Assembly: GCA_000320605.2 (NCBI GenBank)
Contig: KB445793.1
Span: forward strand, 446,556-510,555
DNA: 64,000 nucleotides
Reading direction: 5' to 3'
Origin: Gelatoporia subvermispora B
Taxonomy: Eukaryota > Basidiomycota > Agaricomycetes > Polyporales > Gelatoporiaceae
Shown here: positions 1 to 10,228 of the stretch, piece after piece
How the letters are laid out: each line of letters begins with the position of its first letter
Numbering within the stretch: position 1 is the first letter of the stretch
Made by a program: the position numbers and the translations under genes
Notes under the pieces: model-generated
Databases searched by the model: none
The model's input: only the letters and a program-made list of their open reading frames with translations
Told to the model about the DNA's origin: nothing

Positions 1-268
1 GAGGATATTCATAGGAGAAATAGGCGCAGCGTGAGATGGATCTCGCTAGCGTGAGTGCGCATCTGAGCTCGGCTTGCGCGCTAGCTATCTGCAGCCGCTT
101 CGGACTGATGTCGACCTCTTGTTCCCTGCGCAGGGCCTCGCGCTCTTCCTCTTCCCATCAACTTGAGGGGCCCCCTCCCACCTTACTTGTGTCGCCTGCT
201 GGCAGACCTCCACACTCCTTTGTTACTCTCTTTTTGTTCCGAGGACGCACTCACTTTCTTGATATATC
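1..268 (+). promoter_or_regulatory. 5' region of the SH3 membrane protein gene
   Basis: No gene is supported here. It is the leader and promoter stretch of the gene starting at 269, pyrimidine-rich between about 115 and 245, as is common upstream of fungal start sites. A weak AT patch (gatatatcat) directly abuts the start codon. Confidence 0.35.
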
Positions 269-2455
269 ATGCTTGCCCGAAAACATACCCGTGGACGGCC
301 GCGCAAGCATTCACATTCCCTGGGGGAACGCGACCCGTCTCTTATAGACCTCCCCATACCCGTCCCGTCAATCCCGATTCTCAATCCTATCATTACAGCT
401 CTAGTCGGAGGTCCTCCGGCACCCCAAGCTACTAGTTCATCGCAGGCAGCGCCGGCACCGTCTCCGACCACTGCAGCACCGCCAGCACCCGCACCCAGCC
501 CACCTCCGAACAACGGAGGAAGCTCCTCAAGTCCGGGGGATGGTAATGGTTCAAGTGGAAATGGTAACCCCGGTGATAGCAACAACTCCGGCAATGACAA
601 TGGTGGGTCGAGTAATAGCGGTGGGGACCCCAGCGGGAGCGGGGGGAATACCGGTGGAAGTGGGAACTCCCCGAGCAGTGGTGGGGGGAACGGGTCCAAT
701 GCGAGCAACAACGAGGGGGACAACGGCTCCAGCTCCAGCACCACCAGCGGTGGCAACGGAGGCGACAGTGGCAACAATGCGGACGGCTCAGACGGGAGCG
801 ACAGCGGCGCATCAAGCGCGTCCAGTTCTTCGAGTTCATCAAACCCTTCGAATGACACACCTCCGTCAGGATCAAGCGGGTCAAGTGATGACAGATCTCC
901 CAGTGCTTCTTCGGTTCAAGGCACAGAACCGTTTGGTGGCAGTTCTGCGAGCGAATCACTGCCCTCTGGACAAGCCCTGTCTACCTCGTCTGCATCTGGC
1001 GCTGTTTCGTTTGAGGGCATCGAGAACGTAGGTGCATCGCCGACGAACGCCGTCAACGGCGACAACTCGAGCGGATCGTCTTCTCTGCAGCCTGCAGAGA
1101 ATGCCTCACCGTCCGGTACCAACAGCCCCGTCTTCGTTGCTGCAACAGGCGCCACCCTGTCCAATGGGCAGCATACTCCCTCTCCTACAGGGGCATCCTC
1201 GAACTCTGGCTCGTCCTCAGGTACGGACAATGGTACAGGTTCTGGGAATCCCAACAATGGCGGGCCATCAGATACTAGTACCGAGGCTGAGTCCCACCAT
1301 TCGGGCCTCTCTACTGGTGCGATTGCTGCCATTTCGGTCATCAGCATCTTGCTTTTCCTCCTGCTGTTACTCCTCATCCTCCGCAAGCGGTCCATGCTGC
1401 AACGCGCCAGTCGCCGTCAGTGGTGGTTCGGCGGCAAGTCCACCGTCTACGGTAATGCTGCCATCAGCAGCTCGCGCTACTTCGCCGAGCACAACGATAG
1501 CCCCGGCCGTCGTGCGTCCGCGCGGAGCAGTTTCGCAACGAACTTCGACCGCGGCCAACTTTTCACTCCCGAGCCCGCCGAAGTCCCCCCGCCTCCCCCT
1601 GTCATTAGCCTGTCCCTCCCGCCCATCTTGCCGGTCCCACAGATGCAGCAAGTCTGGACCCACGACCTCAATGGGTCGTTCACCGCGTCGTATGCTCTAG
1701 CCGCACAGCATGACTCGACCCCGACGGTGCATAGCCCGGATGGCGCATACCAGCAGAGCAGTGACAGTCTCGGCTTGAGTGGAGACGAATCCCGGTCCTC
1801 TTCTCAAATGTCACAGTACCTCCTCGTCCCGGACAGTGCCACTACAGCCAAGCTCGGCTCTGGCTTCCCCTCGCCCATCTCCGTCCGCCCCTTCTCACCC
1901 TCGGACCGGTGGGCATTCCCCAAGCCGCCGAAGGACAGGTCTAACGCTGCTCAGAACCGCGATCCGGCGCTCTCTCCATTAGACCGCGCCTCGCCTGCGT
2001 CCCAGCTCGACCGCGCCACGCCATCTGAGAGCCATTACCTCACCGCGACCGAGAACGAGCACGAAAACCCGTTCTCCGACTTCGCGGGCTCCGTCGAATC
2101 CGAGATGACAAGTACGGATGGCGCCGAGTCGTTCGTGTCCGCGGACAGCGAGACGGCGGCGCACTTCGCAGAGATTGAGGTCATCCGCCGCCCTTTCGTG
2201 CCGTCGCTGCCCGACGAGATGTCCGCCACCCCAGGCGAGCGCGTACGCATGCTCCGGCGCTTCGACGACGGCTGGGCGTACGCCGAGAAGGTCGACTCGG
2301 GCCGCAAGGGTTTGGTCCCGATCGACTGTCTGCGGACGGCCGAGCAGGATCTGCCTGCGTTCTTGGCCGCCAAGAGGCTCAGCAGCTACCATGAGGCGCC
2401 CGCGCTTCGGGCGAGCGTCGTGAGCGCGGAGTCTCAGGTCGGGCGGGCTGTGTAA
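269..2455 (+). CDS. Single-pass membrane protein with C-terminal SH3 domain
   Basis: Single-exon frame of 728 aa. Residues about 60-345 are very rich in Ser, Gly, Asn and Pro and look like an extended, probably glycosylated outer region. One strong hydrophobic helix lies at about 350-372 and is followed by RKR, which fits a stop-transfer segment with the C-terminus in the cytoplasm. Residues about 640-690 (RRPFVPSLPDEMS, then ERVRMLRRFDDGWAYAEK, then GRKGLVPIDCLR) match an SH3 domain, with the ALYDY-like start replaced by RPF. No cleavable signal peptide is visible; the helix probably acts as a reverse signal anchor. The layout recalls yeast Fus1 and related sensor or scaffold proteins at the cell cortex, but that role is inferred. 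The start was chosen as the first ATG of the frame. Confidence 0.85.
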   Translation: MLARKHTRGRPRKHSHSLGERDPSLIDLPIPVPSIPILNPIITALVGGPPAPQATSSSQAAPAPSPTTAAPPAPAPSPPPNNGGSSSSPGDGNGSSGNGNPGDSNNSGNDNGGSSNSGGDPSGSGGNTGGSGNSPSSGGGNGSNASNNEGDNGSSSSTTSGGNGGDSGNNADGSDGSDSGASSASSSSSSSNPSNDTPPSGSSGSSDDRSPSASSVQGTEPFGGSSASESLPSGQALSTSSASGAVSFEGIENVGASPTNAVNGDNSSGSSSLQPAENASPSGTNSPVFVAATGATLSNGQHTPSPTGASSNSGSSSGTDNGTGSGNPNNGGPSDTSTEAESHHSGLSTGAIAAISVISILLFLLLLLLILRKRSMLQRASRRQWWFGGKSTVYGNAAISSSRYFAEHNDSPGRRASARSSFATNFDRGQLFTPEPAEVPPPPPVISLSLPPILPVPQMQQVWTHDLNGSFTASYALAAQHDSTPTVHSPDGAYQQSSDSLGLSGDESRSSSQMSQYLLVPDSATTAKLGSGFPSPISVRPFSPSDRWAFPKPPKDRSNAAQNRDPALSPLDRASPASQLDRATPSESHYLTATENEHENPFSDFAGSVESEMTSTDGAESFVSADSETAAHFAEIEVIRRPFVPSLPDEMSATPGERVRMLRRFDDGWAYAEKVDSGRKGLVPIDCLRTAEQDLPAFLAAKRLSSYHEAPALRASVVSAESQVGRAV

Positions 2456-3677
2456 AGACTATCACTCGCCCTCTGGTTCTTGGTGAGTGTAGTTGTCGTA
2501 GGGTATAGTTGGCATACTGACTCTTGCGTGAAGTCTGTGCATAGGATACGTGTCTGCTCACATATCGCACAAAGCTCCCAAGCATATATGAAAAGGGTCA
2601 TGTATAACAATGTGCAGTCTATCCTTGACATAACACTGTCACCGCCCATCCACAATCTCGTAGCTCTAGTCACTCCCTTCCGCATCTTGCCACATTCTAC
2701 CCTTCAGGGCTCGCTGCGAAGACCAAGACTCCACCTTTTCCTGTTAATATGTCCTTCGCCTATTCTTATGCTACAAATGCTACACCTACCAGCTTCGTCT
2801 GCATTCGGAGACAGTGCTATACCCGGGTTCACCAGTTACCCCCTCTTACTGTACTACCTTGCTGTGTTTTTCGTGGCTCGTGTACGCTGTTGCAGCTTTG
2901 ATACCTTTCGAGTACACCTGTCAATGTTGAATAATCTGTGTCCATCCTGCTGTGCGTGTAACTGATATACAATTGCTATTTACCACCAAACGAAGCACGC
3001 GTCCGGCCAGGTACTGGCACGCACCGTAGTTACACGACCACCAAAGCTGAAGTGAACGATTTCGGGAAAAAAACTTGTAGGCCCCACATACTACTCCAGA
3101 TTCCGGCACGGTCCTCGCATCGGCAGAAGTCCCCACAGGGGCCCGTCATGAAACCACTCGACTACATCACTCTTGCCTCGTCTGCAGAACAGGACAACCA
3201 TCTGCAGGAACCGCGAGGGCAGGCACGCCCACCCCCCACGGCTCGGCCACAACGGCTGCCGGCCAAGTGCCCCCACAAGGTAGGACGCCGCGCGCACAGC
3301 CAAGCGAACCCAGTGTGCGTGCGGCAGCCTTGCGAAGGACCGGCGCGAGGCATCTGTACGACACACGTTCGGCTGCTGCGTGTAAGTGCGCGCAAGCGGA
3401 ATAAGATGGACGAAGGGAGAGGGAAGAACATACAAGACGCACGCGGGGTGCTTGCGACTACTCCGCGTGCTTCATAACATTAGAGCCTTCGCAGACACAT
3501 ACACCTACATCACGAAACGTGGTATACTTCGAACCAAGAAAACAGCGGACAGCGACAGCAAGCGCAGCAGAGCGATTATCGGGCGGCCGTACGGTAGGGT
3601 AGAACAAGGGGTGGGGGTGAGGTCCGGGTGGGTGGGTGGACGGGTCCGGTGACACATAATTCGCGGCGCGAGTACGA
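2456..3677. other. Convergent intergenic region
   Basis: It lies between the stop codons of the SH3 protein gene (+) and the FYRN/FYRC gene (-). It holds the two 3' untranslated regions. The short frames here overlap each other on both strands and show no domain or splice pattern, so I see no further gene. Confidence 0.5.
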
Positions 3678-6036
3678 TCACCGCTCCGCCCGTTCGCCTG
3701 ACGAGTAGCTTGCGCGGCCGTTCCTCCGTGAGCTCCCGCCATTCGAGTACGCATACTCAGAGCCGTCCGGGCCCTCAGGGGACGCTGCGCCCCGCGGCGC
3801 GGCGGGGTACGCGTTCATGATGCTGGCAAACGTCGGCGGGACGGGCGGTGGCGGTGGCGACGAGGCCGCGCCGTTCGAGGCCTGGTACGGCGAGTGGTGA
3901 TGCATGTGCGGCGACTGTCCATGGCTGCGCGTGTGCTGCGACGGGGAGTGCGCGTAGCGGTCGCGCGGGAGCGACGGCGAGTGCGACGTCGGGCGGTGCG
4001 GCGGCGGCGACGCGTGCTCAGCATAGTCGGCGTAGGCGCTCGCGCCCCCACGCGAATTACGCCTGCCGCTGCTGCGCGGCTCGTGCTCCCGCTCCCGTTC
4101 GTGCTCCGCGCTGCGTGCGTACTCTTGCGCGTACTCCTGGTGGAAGAGCAGAGGCTTCACCGCGCCCGAGGCCAGGCGCAGGTGCCCCGTGTCCTCGGTG
4201 TCCACTTGGATGATCTGCAGCTCGCGCGGACGGTCGCGCTGGTCGATATCCATGCCGTCACGGTCCATATAATACCCGGCCGGAGCTGCCGAGCCCTCCT
4301 GGTCCTCCGGCAGGGCCGGGATCACCGCTGCATGGCGCCCACCGAGCGGTCTGTGAGGGGTGGGAGGTGAGGTGAGGCAGGCGTCAAGGAGGGGAACGTT
4401 AAGCGCTCACCCGCCCTCGGTGAACTGCTGCCAGACGTAGTTCTTGAGCTTGTCCGCGTTCGGGAGCTCCTGCAGGAGATGCTTGATCGTGTTCTGGCCC
4501 AGCCCGAAGAAATCCGGGCCGGAGACCGAGTTCGAGTGCTGCCGGTTCCGCACTTGGTTTGCCGCGCGCACGATGACGCTCCACGCGCCCGTCGCGGTGC
4601 CCGCGACGATGGTCTTGCTGGGATCGTCGGCCGGCACGATCTGGAACTTGGGCCCGTCGCCCCCGTCGAGGATCGTGCAGTGGTACGTCACCTCAGTGCT
4701 CGGGTCCGACATCGACAGATAGCGCCTGCACGCAGTCGTGATCGTCAGCTTCCGTCACCGAAGCCATCATACCGCAACATGCAATACGCACCGTGTCACC
4801 TCATAGCCCACCGGGAAGATATACCGCTCCGTGTGGAAGTGCTCGCGGGTGCACACCTCGCCGAGGTTCAGCACCGTCATGATGCCGACCGTGAGCGGGA
4901 GCACCGGGCGGCCCTTCTTGTCCCTGGGCACCGTCGGGATGCTGTAGCTCTTCGTCGTCACCGTGTGCGCCTTGAGCCGCTTCGGCTTCGCGTGCCGCTG
5001 GATCTCGCTCGGGCGCTGCGCCGCCGCGGGTGCGCGCAGCGTCATCTGCATCGGCCCCGCCGCGTGCCCGCCCGGCTGCGGCTGCGGCTGCACCGCCATC
5101 GTGTGCTGCGCGTACCCCGCCCCCGGCGACAGCACCCCCGCCCCGCCCCCCGGCGGGTACTCGCTGTCCGGCGTCGCCATCGGCGAGATCGGCGACTCCG
5201 AGCGCCGCCCGTGCAGCCCTGCCGTGTGCCGCGACGGCTCCCCTGAGGGCGGCGGCACAGGGGGCTTGAGGCGCAGGCGCGTGCCTGACACGACGAGCAC
5301 GGGAGAGGGCGCGTTGGAGCCTGGTCCCTGCGACGGGTGTGCCTGCGACGGCGGGCCCTGGGCGGGCGCGAACGTCAGTGGTGTCCCCGTGTCCTTCTTC
5401 TGTGGCCCGCCACGCGAGCGGCGTGCTGGCCGGCGCTGCTGCTCGCGCGCCTCCTCTTCCTGCCGCTCTTTCGTGTCCGCCTCCTGGCGCTTGCGCACGT
5501 CTGGGCCGACGTGCCGCGAGAGCAGGAGCGGGTCGACGTCGGGGTCCTCCGTCTCGAGCTCGTCGATGGCCTGCCGCAGGTTCTGCACGAACATCTTCTG
5601 GCCGTATGGCGACAGGAGCGAGCGCGGGAATGCGGTGAAAGGCGGCGCGGGGATTTGGGCAGTCGGGTTGTGGTTCGGGTTCGTCTCGAGCTCGGCTATG
5701 CGATCGAGCAAGAGTCTATGCATAGACGTGAGTCTGGCATGCCGCGAGAGGAAGAGAGGTAGTGGCTCACGCTCTCTCTGATCGCCACTTCACATTACGC
5801 TCGGCTGATGATCTTAGCTGATGAAGAGTGTCCTTGTGTTTCTGGACGGCCCCGTAAGTACTTCCGAGCATGATCCTGAAGACGGAGCTCACCTCTTCCA
5901 GCTCGAAATACTTTCTCTTGAGTTTGCTGTACTTTTCGTTGATGTCCTGCTCGCGCGGTTTCTGCTGGGTCGAGGCATGCGCAGGCAGCGGCGGAGGACC
6001 CATGACGACGTCTTGTGGTGGTGGTGGGTGAGACAT
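3678..6036 (-). CDS. FYRN/FYRC domain nuclear protein (TBRG1-like)
   Basis: Spliced model: complement of 5893-6036, 5771-5841, 4792-5715, 4411-4725 and 3678-4350, giving 708 aa with introns of 51-66 nt. Residues 33-85 form a charged coiled coil. The middle (about 90-310) is low complexity. Residues about 315-385 are a FYRN domain (LNLGEV, then the ERYIFPVGYEVTR block). FYRC follows directly at about 390-500 (FFGLGQNTIKHLLQELPNADKL split by an intron). The C-terminus is Ser/Arg/His-rich and probably disordered. FYRN and FYRC fold together into one module found in chromatin proteins such as MLL/Trithorax and in TBRG1; the N-terminal coil plus the FYR pair without other domains fits the TBRG1 type. 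A chromatin role in the nucleus is inferred from the family. Two introns fall inside the FYR module, and splicing restores it exactly. Confidence 0.88.
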
Positions 6037-8019
6037 GCTTGATGAGATTGCTGCTGTCCGTGTGGACAGTGATCTTTGGAACGAGGTGGGATGTCCGAGG
6101 CAGAGTATATGCCGTCAGATGGAATGACGGACGCGCACAGACAGATGCGGCCACGAGAATACGGAATACACGTATGCCTAAACGTGAGATGAAACATTTG
6201 TCAGCTGCTTGGTACGAGAATGCGGCGGATGTCCAGCGTACCTTGGGGAAACTTTGCGCAGATCCGTCTACGTTTAGCGCCCTAGTCTCGCGGTCGCAGA
6301 ATGATCTCCGACGAGATCTACTGGTGAGAGATCAACAGAAAGCTAGATATGTCGTCAGAAAGCCGTTTGCGTGCGCATATAGTCACCGAGAGCAGTGGTG
6401 GTAGGTCGTATTTGAGCCCAAGGTGGTGGAGACGCGAGCAACGGGAATACATACCTGTCCAGATTCGGTAGCCTTGGAAGGCTAGACTCTTGTTGTGCAC
6501 ACCTCGACTTGGAGATGTGACTGAGGCCTGAAGGGATACGAGAGACAGTCACGCAAGAATCAGTACACAGTAGTCGACCGTGACGACAGGATACTCCGAC
6601 GCACCGGAAGTCAGCAAGACCCTGTCCCGTATCACTCCCACTGCCAGCGACTGCGCGTACGTGTGCGGTATCCTGAGCTACGTCGCAGGAAAGTCGCAGC
6701 GAGTGATTTTCAACGTCGCGACCTATGACGACGAGCAGCGTAGTTTACCTGATAGGATGGAGGTGCAGACGATGCGACGATGTAGCCGATCTGGAGGTGG
6801 TCGCGAGTGTGCGAGGAGGTGGAAGGGGTGAGAGATGTCGAGATGGATGATGGATGGGACCGAGAGGGGCAGAGACGGGGCCTGGGAGGGAGGGTGATAT
6901 AGCCAGGGGAGAGCGACCGTCTGTTTGGTCCGCGGCCGATCCCACTGGCGTACACAAATTCTGCATCACCTCCTTCCCTCCGTCCGCTCTGACACCTCCA
7001 AGTTCGGCCTTCCCAGCGCATTTTTGCATTTCGAATCTACGGAATACAACACTGCACAAAACAAGATACTCGTCCGACATTGCACGCGGCCGTTCCTGGA
7101 GAACAGCACAGGGCGGGATATCGAACGGTGGCGAAGGACCGCTCTCGGCGGCGTGGCGTTGATTGACCGTTTTGGGTTGCTCAAAGACGCCCAAACCTTG
7201 TTCCCACTACGCCTGGACCCCGGAACCCCGTCTCCTCGACATCCATCGCAAATGATCCACTCGGTGCACTGGCAGGCCACCTGATCTGCGCTCAAAATGC
7301 ACCAGGAAACGTCTTTGCCGTTCCGCGTCGCTCCCACCACACGCTGTTCATATTCGCCCCATCTTTCGTCTTGTAATGTCCCAGCCGTTGCCCCAACTGC
7401 GATGCTCCGAGCGCTGTCGCTCGCGCACGAGTTCCATGACATGGAGGCGGACGTGTCAGGGTCGCTGACGGCCGCTAACCGCAGTGGGAATCCCCCGAGA
7501 AGTCCCTCAAGCCCTTATCTACGATGCCCCCGAGACACAGCCGCCCAATCCCCGTTTCGATTCCTCCCGCCTGCCTCTTCAGGAAAACCGCATGTTTTTT
7601 CTCTTTTCTGACATATGCTTCCTACGTCTGTTTGCAAGCATTCGCTGCGATGCTCGCATTTTGAAATCCAACGACAATGGTCTCGAAATATGTCTGCTTG
7701 TGTATGATTTGGCAAATCTTCGCTGATCAGTTCCGTGTCGTAACGGTCCAATGCACGCGGAGCGGCGTCAGGAAGAGCGAGTCACCAGGTCGCAATACAT
7801 TTCCACGGCAATGTTGTCATCGCGGTCTGCGCCTACGACAGACGTAAAACTTCCGGTGCAGTCGCCGATTCTTCAGCCACAAGCCGTCTTCTCGAAGGTG
7901 TTGCTTGTCCGTCGTGCAATCTCCACCAACGCTCTTCACTCGTTTCCAAGGATGCTTGCCAACGTGTTCTCTTAATATAGCGAACACGCGCTCTCTCACC
8001 AAAGTCCGATCCCAAGAGA
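6037..8019. other. Long intergenic region without a supported gene
   Basis: About 2 kb between the 5' end of the FYRN/FYRC gene and the ABC-transporter duplication. It contains overlapping short frames on both strands (for example 6745-7194 and 6966-7442, minus), but none shows a recognisable domain, signal peptide or consistent intron pattern. The first few hundred bases should hold the promoter of the FYR gene. Confidence 0.4.
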
Positions 8020-8424
8020 AGACTGCGAGCGATAAAACCGCAAACACATGCACGGAACTAAAACAGGCCGTCGGACAAGCGTCTAAACCGCACACAGCTT
8101 ATTCTCGAATCAGCGCTTGGAGCTACCCAAATTCAGGGCTCAACCACATCCGGTACATCAAGTTGAGCCAGACGCCATCTGGGCCGTGTCGTTTAATGCG
8201 GCTTTGTCCCCACTCTCATCGACCGGCGCACGTAGGAGCCCCTTCTCGTTCCGAAGAAGCATGCTCGGTTTGTCAAATTCGACCTGCATGACGCACGCGT
8301 CAGTTGGAAATCAGACTACACCCACGATCCTCCCTGCGTCCAGAACCATCTGCGCATTGAGCGTGGTCACTGAGTCTCGAGTCCAGAGTGAGCATGACGC
8401 CGTGCTTACGATACGATCTTGTCA
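8020..8424 (-). pseudogene. Truncated duplicate of the ABCC gene 3' end
   Basis: This segment matches 10087-10500, the last exons and 3' flank of the intact ABC transporter. On the minus strand it keeps the end of the penultimate large exon (codons for DKI, 8415-8423), the 24-nt microexon (8326-8349, MVLDAGRI) and a last exon of 126 nt (8158-8283), the same length as the parent exon (10229-10354) and ending with the same Thr-stop. The frame is open and many differences are at third positions. Similarity stops abruptly near 8424, where a minisatellite begins, so the rest of the gene is absent. Splice sites are still usable (GTGGGT donor in place of GTGAGT). It is best read as the remnant of a once longer tandem duplicate. 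Confidence 0.85.
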
Positions 8425-9330
8425 GCAAAACAGGCACCCGCCATGCGTGGTCATACGTAGATATCCATATCCTGCATTCATCGCATCCCTCGCAATCCCA
8501 GGTAGCACGATTACAATTGCAGGCATGGCTCCTCGTCCTCATCCATACAATCGCCCACTGCTACCTACGATTGCCCTCTGTATAATGCACGGTGTCCGTA
8601 TCTAGTGATCCCTGTCGATTGCAGTGGCCAGTACGGTATGCATGGTCATGTATAGTTATCCATGTCCTGCATTCAGTGCATTCTTCGACAGGATTATGCA
8701 CCCGTTATGCATGGTCATGTACAGCTGTTATATCATGTATCCACTGCATTCCTCGACGAAGTACGCACCCGGTATGCATAGTCATGTATAGCTGTCGAAA
8801 TCCTGCATTCCACTGCATTCCTCACAGTCCCGGGTAGAACGATTACAATTGCAGGTATAAGTCTGTTGGCCATCATCCATACAATCACCTGCTGCTATCT
8901 ACAATTGCCTCCTATATAACGCACGGCATCCGTATCCAGTGACCCTTATTGATTGAGGTGGTCGGTACGGTATGCATGGTCATGTATAGCTATCCATATT
9001 CTGAATTCACTGCGCTCCTCGACAGGGTATGCACCCATTATACATAGTCATGTATAGCTTGCCATACTCTACATTCATCACAATCCTCGACAGAATATGC
9101 AACCACTATGCATGATCATGTAGAGCTGTCCAAATCCTGCATTCAACTGCATTCTTCATGGTCCTGGGTAGAACGATTACAATTGCAGGTATACGTCCCT
9201 TGACCATCATCCATACAATCATCCACGGCTGCCTACAATTGCCTCCTATAAAATGCGCTGCGTCCGTATCCAGCGGGCCTTACCGATTGCAGGACCCAGT
9301 ACGGTATGCAGTGCTATGCCTTGATGCATG
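8425..9330. repeat. Nested (higher-order) minisatellite
   Basis: Three long units repeat with periods of about 332 and 334 bp; the anchor ACGATTACAATTGCAGG occurs at 8507, 8839 and 9173. Inside each of the first two full units is a shorter repeat of about 68 bp built around TATGCATRGTCATGTA (CATGGTCATG-like cores at 8641, 8710, 8778; 8975, 9043, 9111). The array lies exactly between the truncated ABC gene copy and the 3' flank of the intact gene. Copies are diverged by scattered substitutions, so the array is not very recent. No open frame spans it. Confidence 0.85.
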
Positions 9331-10086
9331 CATGTTCGTGCTGTTGTCTCGCACGTCTCGTTTGCATGTTTGCATCACATCTATCAATTCCATTTGTTTC
9401 TGTACCTGATACATTTGCTGCAAACTAATGTTGCAAATCGAACATAGCAATATCTGATCCTTAGTATATGTCGCCTGGCTGCTGGACGCGATGTATGCGT
9501 ATGTGCCGAGCAGTAGTGCGCATACATGACTGGCGAAATCGCTGACCGCCACATATCACCCTGAGACATAGCGAGGCCATCACCGATGAGACTACATCCG
9601 AGTTCATGCTGTAGTTCCTAATGAAGACATGTACTGGTATTTTCGATTGGATCTCGAAAGTATTGTGTTCTCAGTGCTCTGCGTATGTCCTATGGTCAAT
9701 CTATCTCGAGCAGGCCTTTCTGAAATGACGGCAAGTAGTTGCTGCGATCTTGCAAGCATCGAGCATGCAGGTCTCTGAAAATCAGCGTCTGGGACCGAGA
9801 ACCCATCACCTGTCATATGTGAGAAGTCTTTACAAACTTTTACAAACCTTTCCGACTGAAGTGTGTGTATAGTGTGCAGCACAACGCGCAGACTGGACTA
9901 TGAGCGGGCAGGGAGGATCCGAGTGCCTCAAGTCGACGCGACGCGTCAATGTCATACATTGAGTCTTTCTGGCGGAGACTGAAACCCTGACGCGACACGT
10001 TACGCGTCAATCACGAGACCTACCCTGTCTCGCGATTTCTCTATCGGCTGACAGCGAACATCTTCGACCCTGCCTCCACATACTTA
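9331..10086. other. Spacer downstream of the ABC transporter gene
   Basis: No gene, repeat or RNA is supported. From about 10087 on, the 3' flank of the ABCC gene becomes similar to 8020-8157 of the truncated copy. Within the spacer, a GACGCGACRCGTYACGCGTCAA-like short motif occurs twice around 9935-10010; I cannot assign it a function. Confidence 0.35.
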
Positions 10087-10228
10087 GAAGACAATTTCGC
10101 CGATAAAGCTGCAAATATATGCACGGAATAAAAAACAGACCGTCAGAAAAGCGTCCGAAAGCACGCAACATGCCCTCGATGCAGCGCTCGCAGCTCCCGA
10201 AGTACAGAGCTCAACCACACCCGGTACA

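Noticed and set aside
223..858. 211-aa minus-strand frame rich in Leu, Pro and Glu
   Set aside because: Antisense of the Ser/Gly-rich repeats of the SH3 membrane protein; no independent domain.
3848..4370. Plus-strand frames of 121 and 158 aa over the FYR gene
   Set aside because: Arg/Ala-rich antisense shadows of the disordered C-terminus of the FYRN/FYRC protein.
8425..9330. CRISPR-like array
   Set aside because: Repeats are diverged, units are 333 and 68 bp without unique short spacers, and the genome is eukaryotic.
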